Source: Theropithecus gelada (taxonomy: Eukaryota > Chordata > Mammalia > Primates > Cercopithecidae). From it: DNA of 64,000 nucleotides. The notes beneath the pieces are model-generated. The model saw only the letters and a list, made by a program, of their open reading frames with translations. It was not told the origin of the DNA and ran no database searches. The stretch lies in NCBI RefSeq assembly GCF_003255815.1, contig NC_037673.1:156022937-156086936 (forward strand). Direction: 5' to 3'. The translations under genes and the position numbers were made by a program. Positions 21,545-33,574 of the stretch are shown piece after piece (position 1 is the stretch's first letter; the number at the start of each line of letters is the position of its first letter).

Positions 21545-21990
21545 GTCAGAGTTTTTGTTTGTAAGCCACAGAAAACAACACTGGCTATATTAAGCAAAAG
21601 ATGAATTTACTGGAATCATATTAGGTACCTATAGGATCTATGGGAGGCAAGGAAAAATAGGCTAACAAAAGGGACAGAAATCAAAATAGGCTCAGCAGTG
21701 GGACCCCTAGCCAGGGCTGACCACAGAAACAATCTGTCCCTGGAATTTTTGTTTTCTATACTTAGGTTTCAATGTTCTGAATAGGGAACTCTTGCTGACC
21801 AAGTCTAAGTGATGTGTCTCACTTTACCTACAAGGGGACAGAGAGTAGGAAGCATTGCTCCATTTGATTCTGTAGTGAGAAGTAAGGCCGTGACTCCCAT
21901 TAAGTGTCCCCACTGGGGTCCATCTCTCAAACAGCAAAGGCATTAGGATGTGGTTAGCAGGAAACCACCAAGAGCATCTTACTACCTCCC
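21545..21990 (+). repeat. Old interspersed repeat, family X copy
   Basis: The head resembles the 3005 copy (GTAAGCCACAGAAAACAACA, then a TTAAGCAAAAGATGAATTTACTGG-type block) and the body contains GTGATGTGTCTCACTTTACC. An old-repeat tail-like segment follows at about 22005-22200 (GATACTGCCAAATTGCTTCT). Confidence 0.45.
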
Positions 21991-22200
21991 CATTGTTAGA
22001 TGTTTGGGCTGTTTCCTTTTTTCCCCTTTTCTATTGTACTACAAAACTATGAAACATTTTTTTTTCTCCAAAATTATTGAGTACCTCTCTGATTATCTCT
22101 AAGATAAATTCTCTAGAAATTGAATTTCTGGTTGAAAGAGTATAAATATTTTCTCGTCTCTTAATAGATACTGCCAAATTGCTTCTCTGAAAACTTGCAT

Positions 22201-23282
22201 CAGTTCAAGTTCACTCTTGGAGTGGGTATGAGGTGTGCCTGGTTTCTTACCCAGCTTTGGCATGATTATTTTTAGGAATCATCACGCCCACGCCTTTCTA
22301 GGCTGTACTCATTTGTTCAGCCTGTACCTCACTTAAATTATGGTTCTCTGAAGTTGAAACACCTAGTGGCAAAGTGAACAATTGAGCAAAGAAGTTCTTT
22401 ATTTTCTTACGTTTATTTGTGATAATTACTTTTATTGATTTTCTTCCTCATTAATTTGATTAATACAGGGGCTGCTTCTTTTAATATGCTGTACAGAAGC
22501 TGTTTCTTTTTCTCTTCTGGAAAGATAGCATTTACAAAGCAGCAAGTGTATCTGAAATAACGAAAGACTGAGTTCTAGAAATGAGGTTCTAGGAGGTGCT
22601 CACCCTGGCTCGGCAGGTGGCTCTCATGGATGCTGTCCAGGGTATCTCTCCTGGGAACGGGGGAGAGCTCATCTCCAGAAGCAGGTCCATTCAGAAGTCG
22701 TAGCAGTGATTCAAATCCTATGGCCCCTAAGTTGGGAGGAATACGAAACCCAGAGAGGTGATGAAATATTTCGTGACTTTTGTATTAACTTAGAGGAACA
22801 TCCTTCTAGCAAGAAATTGGAACGCATGAAAAATATTAGGGCCTGGGCTTCCATCAAGAGAGTCCTGATGATGCCCAAGAAGGACAATTGATGAAGAATC
22901 AAACACAGGGGATTTTAGGGCAGTGAAACATCATATGGCAATTGAAGTATCATATTACATGTGATACTATAATGGTAGATACATGATGTCACACATTTGT
23001 CAAAACTCATAGACCCATGTTGCACACAGAGTGAATTCTAATGTAAACCATGAACTGAATAATAATGTATCAATATTGATTCATTAATTATAACAAATGT
23101 ACCACACTCATGCAAGATGTTAATAACAGGGAAAGCGGTGTTGGGGTAGGGGACTGTATATGGGAACTCTCTGTACTATCTGCTCAATTTTTCAGGAAAT
23201 GGAAAACTGTTCTAAAAAATGAAGTCTATTAACTAAAAAACATTTCAAAAATACACCCAGAGAAGTACAGTGTATTCAGGAA
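22201..23282. other. Unassigned interval
   Basis: No gene or named repeat recognised. A minus-strand frame at 22711-22902 has no known domain. Confidence 0.35.
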
Positions 23283-23450
23283 GTAGCATTTGACTAGAAG
23301 TCTGGGTCCCAGAATGCTGGTCCTGCTTGGCCATTCACTAGCTGTGTGGCTTTGGAGAAGTCACTTCACCTCTCTGGATTTGACCATAGAGTTGGACCAC
23401 ATGATCTTTAAACCAATTCTCCCTTCTGATAGCATAAGATCTCAGGATTA
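23283..23450 (+). repeat. MIR
   Basis: CTAGCTGTGTGGCTTTGGAG, AAGTCACTTCACCTCTCTGG is the MIR core. The 3' part is degraded. Confidence 0.85.
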
Positions 23451-23945
23451 CTTACTTTAGATTTGTCACCCTTGTCCAGATTTTGAATGTCAGTAGTAAT
23501 CAAAACATGCCTTTCACTTTGCTGTCTGGCAAGAAATAATGGAATGAATAAAACGCAAGTCTTTCCCCCTTACCCTGGAGCTCAGAAGCCTCTCTAGAGC
23601 TAGCAAGACCCATATAAAAGTCAGGCATAAGGCAAATAAGGCAAGCTGATTTTTTTTTCCAGATAAAGTTGATTTTTTTTCTCTTTGCATAATTTGATTT
23701 TAATGTTCTGCCCTTGTTAAGTTCTCTCCCACTTGTAGACATTTACACAATGGGTTATAATCATATTATTGTATTGTTGATCATTAACCATGGGTTAACC
23801 TTTTAAATGGACTTATGTAGCTTATTAAGTATGCCATTCACGAAGACTAGAGATAAGGCCTGGTTTTGGATCATGGGTATGAACAAACATCTCTGGGTGT
23901 CTGTGCTTGGCAGGTAGCCAACTTGATGCTGAGCTCTGATTGGTT

Positions 23946-24037
23946 GGATGCTCTTGGGGCCATGCGAACTCAGGTCCAGGATGCTCTTGGGGCCATGCGA
24001 CCTCAGGTCCAGGATGCTCTTGGGGCCATGCGACCTC
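23946..24037. repeat. 33-bp minisatellite, about 2.8 units
   Basis: Units start at 23946, 23979 and 24012, each GGATGCTCTTGGGGCCATGC then GA[A/C]CTCAGGTCCA. Units 1 and 2 differ by a single base. The 33-base period equals 11 codons, so open frames appear on both strands (for example repeated DALGAM), but no flanking coding evidence exists. Confidence 0.95.
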
Positions 24038-25204
24038 GTGGTGCACGTTCATGGGATGGTGGGCTGAGGCAACCTCACTGGTCTTGAAGGAATGTCGATC
24101 TCATTGGAAAGTGTATGTAGCAAAGAATAATTTTCAATTTTCCCTAAGTAAATATCTGGCAAAGCCTAGAATTGGATCATGTCCAATTCTGCAGATAAAA
24201 TGCCCCCAAACACATTTGCCCTGAAGCAAGGCTGAAAATATATGCACATTTATATTTGTCTAATTGAAGCAAATCTCATTAATGTGAATAATGCAGAATA
24301 ATGTACAGTGGTGTAGTGGTTTATATTCTCATGCTCGTCTAGAAGGGAGTTCATTATGGTCCATCAGGAGGTTAGCACTTACTGAGGCTCTTTCTATATG
24401 AGGTCTTTACACATGTAAGCTCTTACTTAGTCCAGGAATAGCAAATACACAGCAGCACTTGTACCTCAACTCTCCCTCCTAAGCTCAAGGCAGACATTAC
24501 TAATGTAAAATGACATTCTTGCCTGCAGAGATGGCAGTAGCCCTCAAAGGGGGCTTGTAAGAAGAACCTCCCTGCCCAATGAAGTCAACAAGCTTATCTT
24601 CATGGGAAGCCACCTTTCCTGGAGAAGAAAGATCTTGCTTCTTGGAGATGACTGTCTTTAAGCTCATAGACTAATGTACCAGGTTGTTAAATTGACTTTT
24701 ATTGCATTCTTAGAGGCTTCACTGAGTCCCCAGAACAGAGGTCAGTGATTGTTAAGCACCCATCCTTTCTGGAAAACATAGATGCTAGACATATCCTTGG
24801 GAAGTTTCTGAGAGAGAGAGCAAAAATGGTCCCTCATGTCCATCATTCACATCCATGCTGTGTAAGAGAAAGAAAACCAGACATTTAAAGATAGAATTAA
24901 ATGAAGGGATGTCTTGGGAGTGAGTAGTTCTCTCCAACCACCACTACTACTTCCAGTCAAATAAAAGAGCTGCAAGAGTAAATGGTGGAGGTATTTGGGA
25001 TGCGTTCCTCTGCCTAGAAGACGCTGAAAGCTGGAGGCTGGCTGGAAATGACGGTGATGGTGGGGCTAGGAGACAGGGTGGCAGGAGGAGCAACAGCACT
25101 TATATCATTTGTGGGGCAAGATAAATGGGTTTTCCCGTGGGCTGAGTAGACACAGAGGAGGGCAGTCAGGCTCAGCCTCTCTGAAAGGGCTCCACCCCAG
25201 AGGG
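24038..25204. other. Unassigned interval
   Basis: No gene or named repeat recognised. Confidence 0.35.
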
Positions 25205-25600
25205 CTGCCTGTCTGTTTTTTTTTTATCCAAATGTCAGTTCAAATGTTACATCCTCAGAGATGCCTCCCCTGACCACCAGGGCAATAGAGTGTTCCCTGT
25301 AGTCACACTTTATTACACCACCTGGTTTATTTCCTTGATACTACTTACAATATAAACTTATGTTTTCCTTTGTTAGTTTATTTATTGTCTGGTACCTGTC
25401 CAAAGTTTCACAGGAAGAATTAGAGGTGGAGAAGTGAGGATTTGGGGAAGGAATCTCAAAGAGGATATTCTTTACAAAGTAGAATCGTCTTACTAAATTT
25501 AAGTTCCATGAGAGCAGGACTTTATTCATCTTATTCACCACTATTCCAGGTACTTGGAATAGAACCTGGCACATAGTAGCTACTCAACAAAAATGTGTAA
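25205..25600 (+). repeat. L2 3' region
   Basis: AAATGTTACATCCTCAGAGA, GCCTCCCCTGACCACC and, after a less similar stretch (about 25385-25495), TTCCATGAGAGCAGGACTTT and ACCTGGCACATAGTAGCTAC: classic L2 3' order. Confidence 0.88.
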
Positions 25601-27236
25601 ACTAAGTACATCTCTGCCAAGCAAGAGCCCTAAGAGATAAATAGACTGGTTCTGAGAATGGCATTTTTTCCAGTCCATGGCCTGCTTGTAAATGTCTGTG
25701 TTAAAGGGTGTAGAGGGAGAAGCAGGTAGGAACCATAAACTGGAATACATTTTTTGTCCTCTCTGGTTTTCTATTATGCCTGTGCTTCACTGTCTGGATA
25801 ACCAGGAAGTAACACTTTAGGGAAGGTTTTTCCTTCTCCTTTCCTCCTAGTCTCTTCTTATAATCTGCAAAGTCTGCTGGCCCCTGGAAACTCACATGGC
25901 CACTTAGTTGGTTTTGATTGATTGGATTGGCAGTGATGAGCTCTCCCCAGCTTTGATATGCCTCCAGGCTTCAGGGAAAGTTGAGCCCCTGGCCAGATGT
26001 TTGGAGACAATTTGGAAAGGTGGAAATATACAAAGGATATGCATTTGCTAGTGTTATTTGTGGATTTTGTGCACATCCTCCTGAGTCATGTTAAATTAAA
26101 ATCATTTACTTTAAGCAAGTGTGTGTCTTCAGTAATTGGGACCCCCAAAAAACAAATTTATTGAAAAAACATGGGTAAACCAGGGTGTTTTAAAAGCCAT
26201 TCATTTCTCATGCTTTTGGTTAGAATCACAAATTAAACATCCATAAACCTAGTCATACAGTGAAGTGAGAAATTACAGCCTTTTCTTTCTGTAAGAATTT
26301 TTTGAAAGATTGAAATAAAAATCAAAATACATTTGAACAGCACTTTCCAGTTTACCAGCACTTCTACCTATATTATATCATGTGGTTGAAAAAAGACAAA
26401 TCATTTAGTAAACTTTAAACTGATAAAGTCATAAAGCTGAAGAAACTTCTGGCTGTTCAGTGAGTAAATGAATGTTTGAGTGCAATGTGGAGACAGAATC
26501 ATCATGATGATTAGATTAGAATTAGGATTGTACATCAGGTTGACCTTGAATCATGGATCACATAACAGAAAGTTAGATAAGGCTGCTTTGAGAACTAAAA
26601 TGACCAAAAAGTGCAATCATATCCATGTTAAGGTTTGTGGAGCCCAGAGTAAGACTAATAGAGAGACCTATTTACATATGTATGAATATTTAAAATGTGT
26701 AAATAAAGCCAGAAAACTGTTAAATTAAAATATAGTTGATCCTTCTACCTTGACAAGTAGAACTTGATGACTCTCTGGAAGGCCAGATTTGAATTGTGAA
26801 TTCTTGGATGCCTCAGGTGGATGTTTCTGACAGAACATGGAAGGGTAAGATGAGTCTCACTTGGTGCCACCTCCTTCCCTTTTCACTCCCAGCTCCATCT
26901 TATACCACAGGGACCTCAAGTGCAGGCAAGTGGATATCCCAATCCCACATCCAATCTCCATCCACACCTCGTCAGAAAGGTGGGCCCTGGGGAAGGGGTC
27001 TGCCTGGTCCTCAGAAGTGAACTCAAGGCCATTAAGTCAGGCAATTCCAGGGTGCTGGGTACTTAGTATGAAGAAGATGGGTGCAGGCTCTGGGCAGACA
27101 TGTTTCCTTGGGCCCTGAGAGTCCTCACTCCATAAGGAAAGGTATAGTCAGAGGAGGAACAAACAGGCCTCTCTAAAGTGCAGGAACCTGGGCAGGGCCC
27201 CTTGTGCCTGGATCTAAAGGTAGTACCAAATTTAAT
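25601..27236. other. Unassigned interval
   Basis: No recognisable gene, exon or named repeat. Reading frames at 26796-27118 are short and motif-free. Confidence 0.35.
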
Positions 27237-27241
27237 GATAG

Positions 27242-27581
27242 TGCTATGGTCTGAATGTTTGTGTGCCTCCCAAGTTCATGCATTAAAATTCTAACCCCCA
27301 AGGTGATATTAGGAGGTGAGGCTTTGGGAGGTGATTAGGTGATGGGATTAGTGCCTCCTATAAAAGAAGCCTGAGAGGGACCTTCACCCCTTACTCCAGA
27401 TTAGGTTACAATAAGAAGACAGCTGTCTATGAACAAGGGAAATGGGCCCTTATCATATGCCAAATCTGCCAGTGCCTCGATTGTGGACTTCCCAGCCTCT
27501 AGAATTATGAGAAATAAATTTATGTTTTTCATAAGCCACCTACTTTCGGGAGTTTTTGTTGTAGCAGCTCAAACAGACTAA
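27242..27581 (+). mobile_element. MLT1-type solo LTR (ERVL-MaLR)
   Basis: It begins TGCTATGGTCTGAATGTTTG and contains TTCTAACCCCCAAGGTGATA, GGAGGTGATTAGGTGATGG, ATTGTGGACTTCCCAGCCTC, AATTATGAGAAATAAATTT and the CAGACTAAGA end, the standard MLT1 order. GATAG at 27237-27241 and 27582-27586 fits a 5-bp target-site duplication. No internal region is present. Confidence 0.9.
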
Positions 27582-27586
27582 GATAG

Positions 27587-28514
27587 TTGAAGTTAAACTG
27601 AGCGTTGTTTGCTTCTCAACTTTTTTCTTAGGTACTCTTTCCTTTACGTGAAACATTTGTAAATACTATAGTACCTAAAGCTACACTAACCAAAGACCTA
27701 TTTTAAGTGATGCTCCATTTAGCTTTAAAACACATATTGAAAGGGGGCCACTTGGGATGAAGAATTCAGTAGTTAGGACAAACGAACCAAAATTTCAAAT
27801 AGAAAACAGATAAAACATTCCATTTCTAGTCTAGACAGGTGAACTAAAAGAGCTATAATACCATAATAGTGTCTTTCAAAGTATAACTTCTTGTTTCCAA
27901 AACACTTTCACTTGTATATGTATCATTGAGTTCTTGTGAAATTAAGATATATGTACTCTAGACAAATATAAAAAGGAACACTTGACACTGTGAGGAGTAA
28001 ATTTATAGACTCCATTAGCCAAGGAATGGTGGAAATGAGAGGTAGAACAATGTAGAAAGAGAAATCAAAGGCACTAAACAGGCTTCAGCCTGGGCCAGCT
28101 CTGATCTTTGGATAGTGGCCCCTGAAGTGCTTGACTGAGAAAATCTTTCGTCGTGCCTGGCCTCAGTGGTTGGTAATAAATTAGCCATGACTGTTACAAT
28201 CAAAGAAGGGGCCATGACGGTATGTGGGCTGTGAATGTGCCACTTCTGGGCTGGACAAATGCACGTGGCTGACAGTAAGGGCAAGCAGGATGCTTGGGGT
28301 TATCCTTAATCTTTTGAGGTTGTTGACAAGGAGAACAATCAATGCAAATTCTCAACAAGAATTCTCATGTTTTTGAATATTTCTGTCTTTCTCTAGCAAA
28401 AGCAATTTGGGTTTCTTGGAAAAAGAAGTTGCTTTCAACTTACTTTCTGATATGGAAAAAAGATGAGATAGACACCTGTTAAGGTGTTAATTGGTGATGA
28501 CCGGATAAATAGAA
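27587..28514. other. Unassigned interval
   Basis: No gene or named repeat. A minus-strand frame at 28015-28284 shows no familiar domain. Confidence 0.35.
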
Positions 28515-28690
28515 GACCTAGATTCTTTTCTCATCTCTGTCACTAACTAGCTGTGTGACTTTGAGCAAATCCCTTAACCCCTCCAGACCTCTATTTCCTT
28601 GTCTCCAAAATAGGGATGTTATCTGAGTGATCTCTTAGAGCTTTGTGAGGCTTAAAGGAGTTAGTAACAAGGCAATCACTTGAAATATAA
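28515..28690 (+). repeat. MIR
   Basis: TAACTAGCTGTGTGACTTTG, AGCAAATCCCTTAACCCCTC and the following TTCCTTGTCTCCAAAATAGG are MIR core sequence. Confidence 0.88.
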
Positions 28691-29093
28691 AACATTACAC
28701 CGTTGTAAACCATTATGATTCCACTGAAAAATTAGCACATTAGTCTAGGGTAGCATTTCCCAAAATGTGTTTTTGGAACATCAGTTCTATGGGATGTCAA
28801 CTGGTATTATGCTAAAGCTATCAAACAAACAAACAAACAAAAAAGTGTTTTCTGGCCAAATAAATTTAGAAAACTCAAGGCTAAACAAGCTTACATAGGT
28901 ATTTTACCACATAAATTATTAGTCTTAATAATTTAATGTGCATTGTGAATCATTAAAATGAGGAAATTATATGCAGTAGTTCAGACACTTCTGTGGACAT
29001 AAAACTCTTATTTTGTCAACATATTAGCCTTTCAGAACACAGTCCTTTGGAAATTATTAAACAATCTACTCTTCAAGTTCTTTTCTGACTTGA

Positions 29094-29132
29094 ATGCCGT
29101 CTGATTCATTCATTTATTCAACAAATTATTAT
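29094..29132 (-). repeat. L2 3' end, left of Alu
   Basis: TTCATTCATTTATTCAACAA is the reverse of the L2 end. Bases 29115-29132 form the left copy of the Alu target-site duplication. Confidence 0.7.
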
Positions 29133-29429
29133 TTTTTTTTTTTGAGACGGAGTCTCGCTCTGTCGCCCAGGCTGGAGTGCAGTGGCCGGATCTCAGCTCA
29201 CTGCAAGCTCCGCCTCCCGGGTTCATGCCATTCTCCTGCCTCAGCCTCCCGAGTAGCTGGGACTACAGGCTCCCGCCACCTCGCCCGGCTAGTTTTTTGT
29301 ATTTTTTTTTAGTAGAGACGGGGTTTCACCGTGTTAGCCAGGATGGTCTCGATCTCCTGACCTCGTGATCCGCCCGTCTCGGCCTCCCAAAGTGCTGGGA
29401 TTACAGGCTTGAGCCACCGCGCCCGGCCC
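29133..29429 (-). mobile_element. Young Alu of Old World monkey AluYR/AluMac type
   Basis: Reverse-complement Alu with poly(T) at 29133-29143 and almost no decay. On its own strand it reads GGTGGCTCAAGCCTG, ACTAGCCGGGCGAGGTGG and GAGATCCGGCCACTGC, bases I associate with the cercopithecid AluYR subfamilies rather than human AluY. An 18-bp target-site duplication, TATTCAACAAATTATTAT, lies at 29115-29132 and 29430-29447. The host is a reverse L2. Subfamily naming rests on memory of consensus sequences. Confidence 0.9.
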
Positions 29430-29447
29430 TATTCAACAAATTATTAT

Positions 29448-29560
29448 AGAGTCCCTGTGATATGCCAGGCACTGTTCAGTGTTAAAAAAAATACATCAGT
29501 GTACAATACATAAACAAATGCTTGCTTTCATGGAGCTTACATTCTAGCAGGATTTGATGT
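29448..29560 (-). repeat. L2, right of Alu
   Basis: GATATGCCAGGCACTGTTCA and TTCATGGAGCTTACATTCTA are reverse L2 3' sequence, continuing from 29094-29132. Confidence 0.8.
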
Positions 29561-29814
29561 CACTCACTCAAAGTGTACTCATGCTTAGAGAAGTCACTGC
29601 TATCCCTTAACTCAAAGATATAAAGTTGTAAAGTAGAATCATTAAAAACAGAGAAAGGCCAGTGGGGAAGGATAGTTTGTGGGGAAAGTAGGGAAGACTG
29701 CGTATCACTCTGCCTCCCTATCCCTCAGCCTCTGAGTCGAGGTTAAACTATGAACTCAGATCTGAAGAAGCAGATGACTTCTGCATCAGGGGCACACAAT
29801 CCCATTTGTTTATT

Positions 29815-30160
29815 TGTTTATTCATTAATGCCACTATTCAGCATATAGTTATAGGCATGATATATGTCATACACAACAATGCGTAAGACCCAATTTGTAC
29901 CCCCAGAGCTGACTTCCAGGTGGGCAGGCAGATCAGGATGAGAGATTGTGCCTGTGTGTTATATGTGCTATGGGGGAAAGGACAAGGTGATGTGGGGGCA
30001 CATTGCAGGGGCACTGAACCCTAGACATCAGAGAAGACATCTTAAAGTGACATTTAATTTAAATTATCCAGAGGGCAATAGGAGTTTGTTTAGCAAACTG
30101 GCTTAGGGTGAGTTGGGGGAAGCAGTGAATAGGAAAAGCACTCTAGTCAGTGGACACAAT
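29815..30160 (-). repeat. Diverged L2, minus strand
   Basis: TTTATTCATTAATGCCACTA at the left and AGAGCTGACTTCCAGGTGGG further right follow reverse L2 order. Heavily diverged. Confidence 0.5.
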
Positions 30161-30469
30161 ATGTACCTAACAAAACTCCCATGACAAGTTTTACACAGTG
30201 GAACTGGCGCTAAAGACATATGTATATATTAGAGTTCTGTGTATGACTTTCTTTGAAAAAGGTTCTGTTGTTGCAATAAAACTTGAAAACCATTAGTGGT
30301 TTCCCAAAGGAAATTTTTGAGGCTACTGCCATGTTTATAATTCTTAAATTCTACTGCTTACATAAGTCTTTCTGTCAAAAGTATTTGCATTTTCATGGGG
30401 GATTTTGGAAGACTGCGATTTCTTTCACATCTGAGGTGCACATTGCTGCTGGCAGGTGGTATTTGTTGA

Positions 30470-30935
30470 AATGATTTTGGTTATAAAGGACAGAAACCTC
30501 AATTCAAGATTACTTTAGCAAAATAGGAAATTAATTATCTTACATGACAAAACAATTCAGAGAACGTTTGATCCAGAAATTCCAAATCCAGTCTCTCTCT
30601 CTTTCAGTTGTCTGGGCTTCATTCTCAGTCTCAGCATGGCGGCAAGAGGGCTGCCAGTGTCTCCATGTCTGCATCTTTCATGTCCAATTCTAGTGGAAAA
30701 GAGGGTTGTCTTCCTGAAGCTACCACATAAATCCTTGTATTCACTCTGATTGTACCATCTTATCTCATATGCTCATTCCCAAACCAATCACTGTAGCCAA
30801 GAGGGTGAAACTACGGAGATTGGATAGGCCTGGATCACATAATCCAATCCTGGAGCAGGAAGTATAGTGCCATCCAAACCACATGACTGAGAATGATTTC
30901 CTAAAAAAATTCCTAGGGCTATAAGCAGAATAGGC
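30470..30935 (+). repeat. Old interspersed repeat, family X copy
   Basis: GGACAGAAACCTCAATTCAA, CTTCATTCTCAGTCTCAGCA, CCAATCACTGTAGCCAAGAG and GGATAGGCCTGGATCACATA are shared with other family X copies. Confidence 0.5.
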
Positions 30936-30944
30936 AGGGAGGCA

Positions 30945-31050
30945 GAAGGGGAAGGAGACAGAGATAGAGATAGGGAGAAAGAAAGAGAGTCAAGAAAGAA
31001 GGGAAAAAAGAGAAGTATCACAGAAAAAAGGAAGAAAAAAATCTCCTATT
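30945..31050. repeat. Purine-rich (GA) tract
   Basis: A G/A-dominated stretch on the plus strand with GATAGAGATAGGGAGAAAGA. A minus-strand Leu/Ser-rich reading frame here is an artefact of this composition. Confidence 0.85.
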
Positions 31051-31149
31051 TCCTTTTAACAAATGTAAAAAATGCATAACACTATGAAGAATTTTTGGTT
31101 GTTAGAAATGGAAGGGAAGTAGGAAGAAAAGAGGAAGCATTGTGAATTG

Positions 31150-31440
31150 ACACTAATTAGATGTGAGTATTCCTGAGTCTGCCGTTTATCAGTCTCTAGG
31201 TAGGAAAGGAATTTAAAGATCATCAATTCATTGGATGCTTGAACCTCCTTCAGCTACACAGCCAGCATACAATCAACTTATGTCCTTAAATACCTCCCAG
31301 TGATAGGAAACTCATGCCTCTGTTAGCTAATCACTTCATTGCTGAGTATCTCCCATTGTTCGTTTATTAGTTCTCGTAATGATCTGAAGTCTTCCTCCTT
31401 GTAACTCTGCTGGCTTCAGTTCTCTCTTATCCATGAAGGG
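31150..31440. repeat. Possible ancient LINE fragment (L3/CR1-like)
   Basis: AAATACCTCCCAGTGATAGG, AAACTCATGCCTC and TCTTCCTCCTTGTAACTCTG recall an old CR1/L3-type repeat. Tentative. Confidence 0.3.
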
Positions 31441-31673
31441 AAAGCCTAATTCAGTGGGAGTAAACATTCAGTGGGGATAAACTGGTAGACTATGACCAAA
31501 TCTGAATCTAGACAAGGTCGTTACCCAGCACAATAAATTAAATGTGGTTGACTGTGGGTGCTTTGGGTGGGCAGGCACAGCTCTTTTCCTGTAGCCCTAC
31601 AACTTCCTGCTGTTCACTCCCTGGGAACTTCGTATATTTATGTTACCTGCCTGGACTGGGAAGGGATGTGATT

Positions 31674-32132
31674 TCACAATTCCTGGTCTAATTCTTCTTT
31701 CACATAGTAGTTGATCAGGCACTTGAAGGCTGTTATGTGATGGATAAAAAAAGGGGAGAAAGCAAAAACAGAAAGAAAAAGAATGAAACTGGAAGTAATA
31801 CAGTCTAGTGAGTTCTTCCTTAAAGCATCACCTTGAGGGTAATGTTTACTTTCTCCAGTGATACTGCTTTGGCTCAAAAGGATTTTCAAACTCCTCTTGG
31901 AATATTTTTCAGAGCCTGAAGCACGTTCTTTGAATATCCTCAATGGTGGTGAATCCTCATTCTTTGGGGGTGGTTTTGATTTTTGAAAGAAGCCAGAAGT
32001 CATTGAGAGCTGAGTGTTGATCAACATGGTGGCTGCTGCATCTGCCTCATCTTTCTTGTGTCCAAAGCAAAGTGCAATGATGCGCTCATGAGTCTGAGAT
32101 CCTTGTAGGTTCCTTTTAATTAATTCATTCAT
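31674..32132 (-). other. 152-codon open reading frame, unknown
   Basis: One of the longest open frames here, starting MNELIKRNLQGSQTHERI and ending in a hydrophobic stretch (FILFLSVFAFSPFFIHHI, about residues 115-133) followed by YYVKEELDQEL. I recognise no domain. No exon partners, promoter or poly(A) context is evident. In 64 kb of AT-rich DNA a frame of this length can occur by chance. Confidence 0.15.
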
Positions 32133-32504
32133 TTATTGTTTTATTTTAATTTCATTAACTTAATAACCAACACTTTCACATGTTTCACATTTTCAAAGGC
32201 ACAAAAGAATATATGGTAAAAAGTCCTTTTCCTTTTCTTGCCCCCCAGCCACCTGGTTTACCTTCTGTGTTTTGTGTGTATCCTTCCAGAAAGAGCCTAC
32301 TCCTATCCCTTAATTGACTTGAAGAAGGCCCAGAGAGATATCTCTAAGTAACTGAAGAACTGCTTGAATGCCGGCTGAAGAGCATTGCAGTGTGTGTAAG
32401 CTCTGATGCGTTTATGCCAAATGCAGGCGTCAATACTTTATCCTTAGGACCCTGAGAAGTCTCTGTAATAGGAGGCAGTTTCCTGAGCTATGCGAGGTCA
32501 GGTG

Positions 32505-32640
32505 GGTTATTTTTCTCTTGAGCTTTGGTTTTCTCATGTGTAAAATGGGGATAATGTCAACAACCTCCTTCACAGGTTATTATAAGGATTAAGTGCAATG
32601 ATGTGTGAAAATGTTCTAAGGAGGTTTATTGTATGTATTG
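32505..32640 (+). repeat. MIR
   Basis: TGGTTTTCTCATGTGTAAAA, TGGGGATAATGTCAACAACC and TTATTATAAGGATTAAGTGC are MIR sequence. Confidence 0.82.
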
Positions 32641-32654
32641 ACTTAGCTCAACCA

Positions 32655-33145
32655 CAGTACCCAGTGGTTTAGTCAAACACTAGTCTAGATGTCTCTGTGA
32701 AGGTATTTTGTAAATGTGATTAACATCTGCAATCGGTTAACTTTAAGTAAAGCAGATTACCCTCCATATTGTAGGTGAACCCCATCTAATCAGTTGAAAG
32801 CTTAGAGCAAAAACTGAAGTTTTCTAGAGAAGAAATTCAGCATTAAGACTGTAGCCTAGATATCCTGCCCAAGTTTCCTACCTGCTGGCCTGTCCTATGG
32901 ATTTCAGGTTCAAGACTGCAACTTCAACTCTTACTTGAATTACCAACTTCCTGGCCTGCCCTACAGGTCTGGGACTTACCAGCTGCCACAATTTTGTCAG
33001 CCAGTTTCTGAAAATAAATCTTTTTCTCTCTCTCTCTCTCTATATATATATCTATATACATACATATATACATATATAGATATATATATATAGTCTATTG
33101 TATTCTACTGATTCGTTTCTCTGGAGAACTCTGACTGATACAGAG
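32655..33145 (-). repeat. Old interspersed repeat, family Y, reverse copy
   Basis: GTCTCTGTGAAGGTATTTTG, AAGTAAAGCAGATTACCCTC and the end TTTCTCTGGAGAACTCTGAC correspond in reverse to the copy at 16795-17305. It carries a microsatellite at 33025-33094. Confidence 0.6.
33025..33094. repeat. (TC)n(TA)n microsatellite
   Basis: CT dinucleotides pass into TATATA/TACATA sequence inside the family Y repeat, a place where this family normally carries a TATC-rich stretch. Confidence 0.9.
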
Positions 33146-33184
33146 GGAGAAAACTGCATTGCAGTGAGGCGGGTGTTGAAATAA

Positions 33185-33345
33185 ACCTAGGTTTTAGTCC
33201 TGGGTCTCTCTCTGACTGGCTAAGCAGCTAAGCAGCCCTGGGAAAGACCCCTGATACTACTGAGCTTCTGGTGTCATCACCTGCCTAATGCCTCTCAACA
33301 TTGCTGGGAAGATGGACATCATGAAGATGATTCGTCAGGCATCCT
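33185..33345 (+). repeat. Diverged MIR
   Basis: GTTTTAGTCCTGGGTCTCTC, TGACTGGCTAAGCAGC and GGGAAGATGGACATCATGAA fit MIR order with many changes. Confidence 0.55.
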
Positions 33346-33574
33346 ATATGTGCAGGTTATAATTATTTGAGTCCGCCCTGCTTTGACAGCACACATATCC
33401 TTAAAGTCATGCTTTGGTGGCTCCCAGACCTATAACCTCTTCAGAGATGTTTTCTTCCCAGGCAATGATTCTTGGCTCTGTCTCTGTGAAGCTCATAGTC
33501 AGGTAATGAAATCCAGTGCAGCCTCAAGTAGTTGTCAAGGGGGATAGAGGGCTCCACCCAAGACCTCAGTGGGC

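Noticed and set aside
23946..24037. Regularly spaced repeats as a CRISPR array
   Set aside because: The 33-bp units are contiguous with no unique spacers, and the window is clearly primate.
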